Origin: Lamellibrachia columna
Taxonomy: Eukaryota > Annelida > Polychaeta > Sabellida > Siboglinidae
Reading direction: 5' to 3'
Assembly (NCBI GenBank): GCA_963662155.1
Contig: OY759274.1
Coordinates: 46,051,565 to 46,115,564 of the forward strand
DNA: 64,000 nucleotides
Shown here one piece after another: positions 12,177 through 23,926 of this stretch. Each line of letters begins with the position of its first letter. Position 1 is the stretch's first letter. The notes under the pieces are model-generated. The model did not search any database. It was not told where the DNA came from and was given only the letters and a program-made list of their open reading frames with translations. The translations under genes were made by a program, and so were the position numbers.

Positions 12177-12422
12177 ATGGCAGCCGCAAGACAGTCAGAT
12201 TCAGATACAAGGGAATACAAATATTCATCAAGTAGCGATGACAATATTGCAGAAGTGGCTACCTATTTGGGGCAGTTATCGATGCAACCCTACTGGGATG
12301 ATCCACCAGCAGAGCTGCTGGTTACGCATAGCAAAGGTGTCGAAAAGGAGCAGGTACTAGCAGAATGTGAAGTCGACCAAGTCGATTATGAACACATTGA
12401 TAATTGGTTTGATTCAGCATAA
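12177..12422 (+). CDS. Hypothetical 81-residue acidic ORF
   Basis: The ATG sits in a good animal context (AATATGG). The product begins MAAARQSDSDTREYKYSSSS and is strongly acidic, with a Ser/Asp cluster and a C-terminus VDYEHIDNWFDSA. Codon content looks protein-like and no homolog is recognised. It could be a first exon truncated by a chance stop, or the start of a transposon-borne protein. No splice donor is obvious and no neighbouring exon was found. Confidence 0.3.
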   Translation: MAAARQSDSDTREYKYSSSSDDNIAEVATYLGQLSMQPYWDDPPAELLVTHSKGVEKEQVLAECEVDQVDYEHIDNWFDSA

Positions 12423-13139
12423 ACATGAGGGAATCTCTGGCATTGTATGGAACTGTCTAATACATAACGTAAATCGCTAATCGTTTACTTCCCTGGCCTA
12501 AATTATTAGAGCTTTATGTCAACGGTTTTTCCTGCATTTTTGTACCTGAATGCGTTCCTTACATCATTCTGCATATGTTCCGGTAAAAAAGTTCATGTAT
12601 CCTTAAAAAATATTGTGTTTTAGGCCACTTTTAATCAGCCTTACAGATAAACATAGTGGAAGGAGTTGCATTACAAACATGGTGCATATGCGATTTGCTC
12701 ATTAGCAATACCTCAGTGCCATCAGAATCGCGAAGGCGATGTTTGTGCATTTTTGTAAATGTGAAAAAAATAGCCACAAAATGTGAAATTATACCGTTTT
12801 GAGAAAATCCCCAAAGAAATAAATGACATACATATAAGCATGAGAGTGTCACTGATAACTTTAAGATGGATTTTGGTTAACATAAACAAATTATATCTTA
12901 CACCACCGTGAATGAAGTAAGCAAAAGTTGAATGACAGCCAAAAGTGGCAGTGTGTTTTTGACACAAACCCTTAAGTCATAATTCCAAACCGTGTAAAGT
13001 TGCCTACATGTAAGATTCATACATATGCCAAATTGCAGCATCGTAAGTGTTGTAGTTATTATAAAAAATAAATTAGGTCACGTTTCCTGATTGTTAAGGG
13101 TAACAGAAATGTCGATAGATGCGTACCATGCTTGAAATG
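12423..13139. other. Intergenic stretch, nothing recognised
   Basis: AT-rich sequence with only overlapping short frames on the minus strand and no motif. Confidence 0.35.
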
Positions 13140-13239
13140 TTAAAATTTACTCTGGCGTTTTATATATTGTTGAAAAAAATAATGGCCATTTGTAATATTG
13201 ACATGTCCCCTTAATTTGCTGCAACAATGGGCTTTGAAT
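13140..13239. repeat. Left arm of inverted pair flanking the 30-bp minisatellite
   Basis: The core AATATTGACATGTCCC, then TTAATTTG and CAATGG, is the reverse complement of 17521-17610 on the far side of the array. The arms are imperfect over about 90 bases. They may be the termini of one element that contains the array. Confidence 0.6.
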
Positions 13240-13286
13240 CTGTACCGGTGTTGCCGTCTACGATATCAGTTTACGCCAGCCAAGTT

Positions 13287-16200
13287 GTAAGTTGAGACAC
13301 ATACAGTCAGTGTAGTGTAAGTTGAGACATATACAGTCAGTGTAGTGTGAGTTGAGACACGTGCAGTCAGTGTAGTGTAAGTTGAGACACGTGCAGTCAG
13401 TGTAGTGTAAGTTGAGACATATACAGTCAGTGTAGTGTGAGTTGAGACACGTGCAGTCAGTGTAGTGTAAGTTGAGACATATACAGTCAGTGTAGTGTGA
13501 GTTGAGACACATGCAGTCAGTGTAGTGTAAGTTGAGACACGTGCAGTCAGTGTAGTGTGAGTTGAGACACATGCAGTCAGTGTAGTGTAAGTTGAGACAC
13601 ATGCAGTCAGTGTAGAGTAAGTTGAGACATGCAGTCAGTGTAGTGTAAGTTGAGACATATACAGTCAGTGTAGTGTAAGTTGAGACACATACAGTCAGTG
13701 TAGTGTAAGTTGAGACACATGCAGTCAGTGTAGTGTAAGTTGAGACATATACAGTCAGTGTAGAGTAAGTTGAGACACATGCAGTCAGTGTAGTGTAAGT
13801 TGAGACATATACAGTCAGTGTAGAGTAAGTTGAGACACATGCAGTCAGTTTAGTGTAAGTTGAGACATATACCATATACAGTCAATGTAGTGTAAGTTGA
13901 GACACATACAGTCAGTGTAGTGTAAGTTGAGACATATACAGTCAGTGTAGAGTAAGTTGAGACACATGCAGTCAGTGTAGTGTAAGTTGAGACATATCCA
14001 GTCAGTGTAGTGTAAGTTGAGACACTTGCAGTCAGTTTAGTGTAAGTTGAGACATATACAGTCAGTGTAGTGTAAGTTGAGACATATACAGTCAGTGTAG
14101 AGTAAGTTGAGACACATACAGTCAGTGTAGTGTAAGTTGAGACATATACAGTCAGTGTAGTGTAAGTTGAGACACATGCAGTCAGTTTAGTGTAAGTTGA
14201 GACATATACAGTCAGTGTAGAGTAAGTTGAGACACATGCAGTCAGTTTAGTGTAAGTTGAGACATATACCATATACAGTCAGTGTAGTGTAAGTTGAGAC
14301 ACATACAGTCAGTGTAGTGTAAGTTGAGACATATACAGTCAGTGTAGAGTAAGTTGAGACACATACAGTCAGTGTAGTGTAAGTTGAGACATATACAGTC
14401 AGTGTAGTGTAAGTTGAGACACATGCAGTCAGTTTAGTGTAAGTTGAGACATATACAGTCAGTGTAGAGTAAGTTGAGACACATGCAGTCAGTTTAGTGT
14501 AAGTTGAGACATATACCATATACAGTCAGTGTAGTGTAAGTTGAGACACATACAGTCAGTGTAGTGTAAGTTGAGACATATACCATATACAGTCAGTGTA
14601 GTGTAAGTTGAGACACATACAGTCAGTGTAGTGTAAGTTGAGACATATACAGTCAGTGTAGAGTAAGTTGAGACACATACAGTCAGTGTAGTGTAAGTTG
14701 AGACATATACAGTCAGTGTAGTGTAAGTTGAGACACATGCAGTCAGTTTAGTGTAAGTTGAGACACATACAGTCAGTGTAGTGTAAGTTGAGACATATAC
14801 AGTCAGTGTAGTGTAAGTTGAGACATATACAGTCAGTGTAGTGTGAGTTGAGACATATACAGTCAGTGTAGTGTGAGTTGAGACATACACAGTCAGTGTA
14901 GTGTAAGTTGAGACATATACAGTCAGTGTAGTGTAAGTTGATTCACATGCAGTCAGTGTAGTGTAAGTTGAGACATATACCGTCAGTGTAGTGTAAGTTG
15001 ATTCACGTGCAGTCAGTGTAGTGTAAGTTGAGACACATGCAGTCAGTGTAGAGTAAGTTGAGACACATGCAGTCAGTGTAGAGTAAGTTGAGACACATGC
15101 AGTCAGTGTAGTGTAAGTTGAGACATATACAGTCAGTGTAGTGTAAGTTGAGACACATGCAGTCAGTTTAGTGTAAGTTGAGACATATACAGTCAGTGTA
15201 GAGTAAGTTGAGACACATGCAGTCAGAGTAGAGTAAGTTGAGACACATGCAGTCAGTGTAGTGTAAGTTGAGACATATACAGTCAGTGTAGTGTGAGTTG
15301 AGACACATACAGTCAGTGTAGTGTAAGTTGAGACATATACAGTCAGTGTAGAGTAAGTTGAGACATATACAGTCAGTGTAGTGTAAGTTGAGACATATAC
15401 AGTCAGTGTAGTGTAAGTTGAGACACATACAGTCAGTGTAGTGTAAGTTGAGACACATGCAGTCAGTGTAGTGTAAGTTGAGACATATACAGTCAGTGTA
15501 GAGTAAGTTGAGACATATACAGTCAGTGTAGAGTAAGTTGAGACACATACAGTCAGTGTAGAGTAAGTTGAGACACATGCAGTCAGTTTAGTGTAAGTTG
15601 AGACATATACCATATACAGTCAGTGTAGTGTAAGTTGAGACACATACAGTCAGTGTAGTGTAAGTTGAGACATATACAGTCAGTGTAGAGTAAGTTGAGA
15701 CACATACAGTCAGTGTAGAGTAAGTTGAGACACATGCAGTCAGTGTAGTGTAAGTTGAGACATATCCAGTCAGTGTAGTGTAAGTTGAGACACATACAGT
15801 CAGTGTAGAGTAAGTTGAGACACATGCAGTCAGTGTAGTGTAAGTTGAGACATATACAGTCAGTGTAGTGTGAGTTGAGACACATACAGTCAGTGTAGTG
15901 TAAGTTGAGACATATACAGTCAGTGTAGAGTAAGTTGAGACATATACAGTCAGTGTAGTGTAAGTTGAGACATAAACAGTCAGTGTAGTGTAAGTTGAGA
16001 CACATACAGTCAGTGTAGTGTAAGTTGAGACACATGCAGTCAGTGTAGTGTAAGTTGAGACATATACAGTCAGTGTAGAGTAAGTTGAGACACATGCAGT
16101 CAGTTTAGTGTAAGTTGAGACATATACCATATACAGTCAGTGTAGTGTAAGTTGAGACACATACAGTCAGTGTAGAGTAAGTTGAGACACATACAGTCAG

Positions 16201-16934
16201 TGTAGTGTAAGTTGAGACATATACAGTCAGTGTAGTGTAAGTTGAGACATGTACAGTCAGTGTAGTGTAAGTTGCGACATATACAGTCAGTGTAGAGTAA
16301 GTTGAGACATATACAGTCAGTGTAGTGTAAGTTGAGACATATACAGTCAGTGTAGTGTAAGTTGAGACATATACAGTCAGTGTAGTGTAAGTTGAGACAT
16401 ATACAGTCAGTGTAGTGTAAATTGAGACACATACAGTCAGTGTAGTGTAAGTTGAAACATATACAGTCAGTGTAGAGTAAGTTGAGACATATACAGTCAG
16501 TGTAGTGTAAGTTGAGACATATACAGTCAGTGTAGAGTAAGTTGAGACACATGCAGTCAGTGTAGTGTAAGTTGAGACATATACAGTCAGTGTAGTGTAA
16601 GTTGAGACACATGCAGTCAGTTTAGTGTAAGTTGAGACATATACAGTCAGTGTAGTGTAAGTTGAGACACATGCAGTCAGTGTTGTGTAAGTTGAGACAT
16701 ATACAGTCAGTGTAGTGTAAGTTGAGACACATGCAGTCAGTGTTGTGTAAGTTGAAACACATACAGTCAGTGTAGTGTAAGTTGAGACACATGTAGTCAG
16801 TGTAGAGTAAGTTAAGTCACATGCAGTCAGTGTAGTGTAAGTTGAGTCATGCAGTCAGTGTAGTGTAAGTTGAGTCATGCAGTCAGTGTAGTGTAAGTTG
16901 AGTCATGCAGTCAGTGTAGTGTAAGTTGAGTCAC
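13287..16934. repeat. 30-bp minisatellite, about 120 copies
   Basis: Consensus words are GTAAGTTGAGACA, then TATACAGTC, then AGTGTAGT. Variation is concentrated at a few positions (CATA/CACG/CATG before CAGTC, TGTAGTG/TGTAGAG/TTTAGTG). A longer variant with CATATACCATATACAG recurs near 13870, 14268, 14515, 14580, 15605 and 16125. The last few units are 26 bases and change GAGACA to GAGTCA. Because 30 is divisible by three and few units contain stops, long decapeptide frames (VSTYTTLTVY or CLNLHYTDCM) appear on the minus strand. They are not genes. Confidence 0.97.
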
Positions 16935-17060
16935 AATGGATAAAAGCTTTATTTGTATAATTTATGTAGGCATTCTATTAAAATATCATAACAACTCAGC
17001 TAACACAATGGGTACAACACATCCCTGACAAGTTAACATGCTTAATTAATAAGTCAACAC
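16935..17060 (-). mobile_element. Dispersed non-coding element, inverted copy of 50870-51045
   Basis: The reverse complement reads TTGACTTATTAATTAAGC, GAGTTGTTATGAT and AATTATACAAATAAAGC in the same order as 50890-51020. It sits directly against the end of the 30-bp array. Confidence 0.65.
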
Positions 17061-19888
17061 AATTAATATAGAGTTATGGTAACTGGAGCGGCTAATAGGT
17101 CAGTTGATTTTTTTCCTCATAACATGCTAGAAAATACTGAACTGAACGTCGACACCACAAATAATCACCCATTACTAACAGCGTATTTTGCCAATCCATC
17201 CTTTAAAAAACAGTCCTTTTGGAAATCCCCCTGACTTCTTAGAAACACTGACGATGTTTTCATAGTAATGACAGTCTATACTTCGAACCAGCTTTATTCG
17301 TTCGCTGTGAATGTGGAACATGATATCGTTTGGTTACTTTGATTCCAGTACATATCAGTACTATATCTGCCTAACTAAATCATGTCCTTAAATCAGCAAA
17401 TATATGCACTAACGTAGTTTATTGTGCCTTTGAAGCTATAACGGAAACAGACGAGAAAGACCCTGCCAATTAAAATGATCGTAAACACACCCTACAACGT
17501 GTTTGTCAAATAACTGGTATAATTCAAGGGCCATTGTGGCATCAAATTAAAGGGACATGTCAATATTAGAAATGGTTGTAATAAATGAAAAACTTAACAT
17601 TTTATTAATCTGGAATATTATATATTATTTCAAATACAATCTGAACAAATGGCTAATTTATCTTAAAAACTTCTACTGAAACTACCCAATCTAAGACAAG
17701 CATATAATAGCTGCCCCAGCTACCTTAATTTGAGAGGCCCATTACTTAAACTAAAAGCTATTATGTTTGCTCGGAAAGATTAATTCCAAGATGTATTTTG
17801 GAGTAAAGCAACACTCGTCTTCAATTTTAACCACAGCTCTACCAACCCTCCGTTTGGCCTTGCATGGATGGCTCAACTTGCCCCGTTTCAACAATTAAGT
17901 TTCTCATTAACACGCAGATATGCAAAATATTCTTCTTCCTGTGTATAGTAAAACTATTTGTAAGTGAACAGAAAATAATGCCTAGTCACATGCATTGATA
18001 GTTTACACACCATCAAACATTAATGACAACAAGTACCGTATTCGTCTTAATAAGCATACAACCTCATTGTTGTGAATTCAGATTGTATGGTTGCGTGTCC
18101 CAACTTCATGCGTCACTCAATTCCGTGGCAATGTAACATCATACAAAAATGAGGAATTTATTTAACCTTGCATACGCAAATCATAAAATCAGGCAACTTG
18201 AGTATAATTTCCACCCCATCGATGCCACAGTTCAGCGATGACAGACAAACTTTCACTCCTATCAAATATTGCCAATATCGGCAGACCTTTAAGTGCTCTG
18301 GTATATTATTGACCATCCGTGAATGTATAAATGTCTGGTAGTTCCAAGCAACAAGTAGTTTTAGACATGTAGTAACCATGAATGGTTGACCGGAATGTTC
18401 ATGTGTCAAATTCGAAGTGATATGCTTACTTGGCGTATGCCATTAGCATGTTCACATGGTGAGACAACCATCTAGTGAGCTTAGTATTTATTCCATTGCA
18501 ACAGGTGTCTTGGTGTAGCTAGATGTTCGTTGAGTTCGAAAGTTCCAAGAATCAAGGCAATTTTAATTATGCAAAAACGCCAACTAGCCGCGTAAAAGTT
18601 AACCACTGAAACTGATTGTATGCTTCATTTAAAATAAGTACTGGTCCCCAGGAAATTGCGTTATACTACTCCACCAGAAGAGGCTGAGAATTGCTGTGGT
18701 GGTCTCTAACCGACTGATTCTAGCAGCCGCGGCCGGAGCTGCTTCCCAGTCGGGCACGTGAGAGGCAGCGAGCAGGCATTGTGGACGGCAGTAATGTCAT
18801 AGCTGACTCCCTACAGGGGTCTACAGCAGAATATGATGATGAAGAGAACTTCCAATGTAGATCTATACAAAACAATAAAAAACTTCTGTTGCACTAAAAT
18901 CTTCAGGAAACAGTTCTAGAGACTAGTCGTTTTAACAATTCCAGCCATAAACAGTTGGATCGGTATGCTGATAAACTATGGGCTATAAGAGAGTTTAAAC
19001 AGGTGGGTTTTTAGTTGGCGAAATGTTACTATAGGGGTTAGACCACAGTTGACTTTCCTGTTTATTGTTTCACACGAATGTAGGGCGTATTAAATTGTGA
19101 TATGTGAATTTACACAATTCATATGGTGTGACATAAGTGCAATTGAGCAGGCATATTCACAGGTTTCTTTGTAAAAGCTATTGGCTGTGAAATAGTGCAT
19201 TTTTTTAGAGTTTAACAGCCGGAGGGATTAATGGGAATTTTTCTGCTATGGGTCACGTGGGCGCATGAATACATGGCTATTTTTGTCAAAATTGACAGGC
19301 ATCGCATATCAGGGCGTTTTAAAAGAGCTGGAGGTATGTGACTTTCACAAAACTTGGTCAGCATATCAATGGGATGATGACATTTGCTGTGAAATTTTTT
19401 TAGAATTTTTGATGGTCACGTTTTCTTATGATCAGACAAAACGTTAACATGGCCACCAATGCAATTCTCTACTGTGGTCTGCCCCCTATATTTCTGGCTG
19501 ATTAACGCTAATAGTAATGGGAAGTGTGTTCCACGGATTTAGTCTATGGCATTCTGATATTAACCCTGAAATTAATATGTGATTGCGAGAGGTAGTGGCA
19601 TGTCGTTGCTTTTGACGGTTCTTTCGACAAGCACACATGAATTACATTGCTGACTTCGGACCAATGTTGTTTCTTCAGTCGTCAGTTCTAAGTTGTCGAG
19701 TGGCATTAGCCAACTGCGTGCCGCCCCGGTCCGCACGTCATCCGATCAAGTCTTTGACATTGTCTTGATCCACAAACTTAGTTGTATGCTTATTAGAACG
19801 AATTTCATTAAAAAAATTGGGAGCGTGCTGTACTCTTATTAGGAGGAATACGATACTTTCCTATACAGGCATTGCTCGCTACAGAAAA
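17061..19888. other. Intergenic stretch, mostly featureless
   Basis: 17521-17610 is the right arm of the inverted pair around the minisatellite. A GC-rich block at about 18715-18790 (GCAGCCGCGGCCGGAGCTGC region) can form an imperfect hairpin. No gene is recognised on either strand. Confidence 0.4.
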
Positions 19889-20314
19889 ACATTATAGTAA
19901 ATGACTATAAATAACTGCCTTTGGTTTTTTTTTAATACATAGCCAATTGGTAGATCAGAGACCACTTGTGCCAGGTGGCGAAGGAACAGAAAGAGGCGAG
20001 TGGGTGTTGGTGTCTGGGAGGAGATACTGCCAGACTGCTCCCAAAGCTAGCATATTAATGTAGCATTGGTGGAATCACGGTTACGCCATCTCAAGAGTGG
20101 CTCATACTCAATTCGGCTATTGTTTCCATCTTTGTCCGCCAGGAAGAAATGCATTATAGTAAATAATTGCCTTTGTTGTTTTTTTAATACATCGCCAGTT
20201 GGTAGATCAGAGGCCACTGGTGCAAGGAGGCGAAGGAACGCAGAAAGAGGGGAGTGTGTGTCGGCTCCTGGGAGGCGATACTGCTAGATTGCCCCCAAAG
20301 TTAGCGTATTAATA
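19889..20314 (+). repeat. Tandem segmental duplication, about 170 bp units
   Basis: 19889-20062 and 20151-20314 share, in order, CATTATAGTAAAT, AACTGCCTTTG-like, TTGGTAGATCAGAG, GGCGAAGGAAC and CCCAAAG-TAGC-TATTAAT. Divergence of roughly 15 percent points to an old duplication. Confidence 0.65.
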
Positions 20315-20381
20315 TATCACCAAAAGTTATGAAAAACACTTTATCTGACCCTTTTCAGTTGTGTTCTAAATACACGTTCAA

Positions 20382-20540
20382 TCACTTGGCGGTACCATGT
20401 AACTGTCACTGGGTGGTACCATGTAACTGTCACTTGGCGGTACCATGTAACTGTCACTGCTGTAGTTTCCTAGGAAACATGGGTGGCTCAACTAACCCAG
20501 TGACTCAACTAACACTGCCTTCCCCTATACCTTCTCCTTA
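20382..20540. repeat. 24-bp repeat (3 copies) next to a dispersed-element end
   Basis: TCACTTGGCGGTACCATG and TCACTGGGTGGTACCATG units repeat three times at 20382-20453. The following GGCTCAACTAACCC and AACACTGCCTTCCCCTA match the right end of the dispersed element at 51235-51262. Confidence 0.6.
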
Positions 20541-20825
20541 ATCAGATGTGTAGAACCCTGGTCAACCATTCAGAATTTGAATTTTTCAATTTAAACTAAT
20601 ATCACTAATTTAAAGCACCTACACCACATCAACAAAGAACAGTGAATGTTGTATGTCAAAGTTTTGCACCAGAAGGAATGAATCTATTCCTAACACGAAA
20701 GACAAAATGTGATCTTGTTTGGCTACAAACGTTTCCCTAGGCCGAGATGCCTAGTAGAGATTAAAAAAACCAACAGTATTAATTATTACCCAGTTTGTTA
20801 TATCCACACCTCCATGATACAATGT

Positions 20826-23590
20826 TGCTAGAAGACACAGACCAGTTAATGTTGCCTGCTAGAAGACACAGACCAGTTAATGTTGCCTGCTAGAAGACAC
20901 AGACCAGTTAATGTTACCTGCTAGAAGACACAGACCAGTTAATGTTGCCTGCTAGAAGACACAGACCAGTTAATGTTGCCTGCTAGAAGACACAGACCAG
21001 TTAATGTTGCCTGCTAGAAGACACAGACCAGTTAATGTTGCCTGCTGGAAGACACAGACCAGTTAATGTTGCCTGCTAGAAGACACAGACCAGTTAATGT
21101 TGCCTGCTGGAAGACACAGACCAGTTAATGTTGCCTGCTGGAAGACACAGACCAGTTAATGTTGCCTGCTGGAAGACACAGACCAGTTAATGTTGCCTGC
21201 TAGAAGACACAGACCAGTTAATGTTGCCTGCTGGAAGACACAGACCAGTTAATGTTGCCTGCTAGAAGACACATACCAGAAGACACATACCAGTTAATGT
21301 TGCCTGCTAGAAGACACAGACCAGTTAATGTTGCCTGCTAGAAGACACAGACCAGTTAATGTTGCCTGCTAGAAGACACAGACCAGTTAATGTTGCCTGC
21401 TAGAAGACACAGACCAGTTAATGTTGCCTGCTGGAAGACACAGACCAGTTAATGTTGTCTGCTAGAAGACACAGACCAGTTAATGTTGCCTGCTAGAAGA
21501 CACAGACCAGTTAATGTTGCCTGCTAGAAGACACAGACCAGTTAATGTTGCCTGCTGGAAGACACAGACCAGTTAATGTTGCCTGCTAGAAGACACAGAC
21601 CAGTTAATGTTGCCTGCTGGAAGACACAGACCAGTTAATGTTGCCTGCTAGAAGACACAGACCAGTTAATGTTGCCTGCTGGAAAACACAGACCAGTTAA
21701 TGTTGCCTGCTAGAAGACACAGACCAGTTAATGTTGCCTGCTGGAAGACACAGACCAGTTAATGTTGCCTGCTGGAAGACACAGACCAGTTAATGTTGCC
21801 TGCTAGAAGACACAGACCAGTTAATGTTGCCTGCTGGAAGACACAGACCAGTTAATGTTGCCTGCTGGAAGACACAGACCAGTTAATGTTGCCTGCTGGA
21901 AGACACAGACCAGTTAATGTTGCCTGCTAGAAGACACAGACCAGTTAATGTTGCCTGCTGGAAGACACAGACCAGTTAATGTTGCCTGCTAGAAGACACA
22001 GACCAGTTAATGTTGCCTGCTGGAAGACACAGACCAGTTAATGTTGCCTGCTAGAAGACACAGACCAGTTAATGTTGCCTGCTAGAAGACACAGACCAGT
22101 TAATGTTGCCTGCTGGAAGACACAGACCAGTTAATGTTGCCTGCTAGAAGACACAGACCAGTTAATGTTGCCTGCTGGAAGACACAGACCAGTTAATGTT
22201 GCCTGCTAGAAGACACAGACCAGTTAATGTTGCCTGCTGGAAGACACAGACCAGTTAATGTTGCCTGCTAGAAGACACAGACCAGTTAATGTTGCCTGCT
22301 GGAAGACACAGACCAGTTAATGTTGCCTGCTAGAAGACACAGACCAGTTAATGTTGCCTGCTGGAAGACACAGACCAGTTAATGTTGCCTGCTAGAAGAC
22401 ACAGACCAGTTAATGTTGCCTGCTGGAAGACACAGACCAGTTAATGTTGCCTGCTAGAAGACACAGACCAGTTAATGTTGCCAGCTGGAAGACACAGACC
22501 AGTTAATGTTGCCTGCTAGAAGACACAGACCAGTTAATGTTGCCTGCTAGAAGACACAGACCAGTTAATGTTGCCTGCTGGAAGACACAGACCAGTTAAT
22601 GTTGCCTGCTAGAAGACACAGACCAGTTAATGTTGCCTGCTGGAAGACACAGACCAGTTAATGTTGCCTGCTAGAAGACACAGACCAGTTAATGTTGCCT
22701 GCTGGAAGACACAGACCAGTTAATGTTGCCTGCTGGAAGACACAGACCAGTTAATGTTGCCTGCTAGAAGACACAGACCAGTTAATGTTGCCTGCTGGAA
22801 GACACAGACCAGTTAATGTTGCCTGCTAGAAGACACAGACCAGTTAATGTTGCCTGCTGGAAGACACAGACCAGTTAATGTTGCCTGCTAGAAGACACAG
22901 ACCAGTTAATGTTGCCTGCTAGAAGACACAGACCAGTTAATGTTGCCTGCTGGAAGACACAGACCAGTTAATGTTGCCTGCTAGAAGACACAGACCAGTT
23001 AATGTTGCCTGCTGGAAGACACAGACCAGTTAATGTTGCCTGCTAGAAGACACAGACCAGTTAATGTTGCCTGCTGGAAGACACAGACCAGTTAATGTTG
23101 CCTGCTAGAAGACACAGACCAGTTAATGTTGCCTGCTGGAAGACACAGACCAGTTAATGTTGCCTGCTAGAAGACACAGACCAGTTAATGTTGCCTGCTG
23201 GAAGACACAGACCAGTTAATGTTGCCTGCTAGAAGACACAGACCAGTTAATGTTGCCTGCTGGAAGACACAGACCAGTTAATGTTGCCTGCTAGAAGACA
23301 CAGACCAGTTAATGTTGCCTGCTGGAAGACACAGACCAGTTAATGTTGCCTGCTAGAAGACACAGACCAGTTAATGTTGCCTGCTAGAAGACACAGACCA
23401 GTTAATGTTACCTGCTAGAAGACACAGACCAGTTAATGTTGCCTGCTGGAAGACACAGACCAGTTAATGTTGCCTGCTAGAAGACACAGACCAGTTAATG
23501 TTGCCTGCTAGAAGACACAGACCAGTTAATGTTGCCTGCTAGAAGACACAGACCAGTTAATGTTGCCATTAGAAGACACAGACCAGTTAA
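20826..23590. repeat. 31-bp minisatellite, about 89 copies
   Basis: The unit TGCTAGAAGACACAGACC plus AGTTAATGTTGCC is almost invariant except for A/G in GCTAGAAG versus GCTGGAAG. From about 22100 to 23340 the A and G units mostly alternate, forming a 62-bp dimer. One degenerate insertion (ACATACCAGAAGACACATACC) lies near 21270. The array ends about 125 bases before the AMDHD2 start codon. Confidence 0.97.
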
Positions 23591-23715
23591 TGAAAACTTG
23601 TGTTTCTAATTTAATGACCCTATTACAACACTGACATAGCATAAGAACAAGCTTGATATAACTGAAATTGTGTTCTGCTGCAGCCTGATTGTGAGTAATT
23701 GACTTGGGAGAAAGA

Positions 23716-23926
23716 ATGCCTGCGGCTAAAGGGAGCCGAATCACACAGTTCAAGAACTGTCTTATCCTATGGAATCATCAACTGATCCGGGAAGATCTCT
23801 GGATTCGGGGTGGAAAGATCCTTGATCCAGAGATGTTATTTTATGAAGAGCAGAAGGCAGCAGATATTGTTGTTGACTGTCATGGAGCCACCATCGCTCC
23901 AGGATTCATTGATGTCCAGATTAATG
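23716..23926 (+). CDS. AMDHD2: AMDHD2 exon 1
   Basis: Residues 1-70. It carries the small beta-sandwich strand residues [11 protein letters not shown], then [19 protein letters not shown]. Donor GTAAGT at 23927, phase 1. Confidence 0.95.

Noticed and set aside
13258..16612. Long minus-strand frames made of ten-residue repeats
   Set aside because: They follow from a 30-bp tandem repeat whose length is divisible by three. Several frames are open at once and there is no start, splice or composition signal.
13287..23590. CRISPR-like regular 30/31-bp repeats
   Set aside because: Units are directly tandem with no spacers, there are no cas genes, and the genome is clearly eukaryotic.
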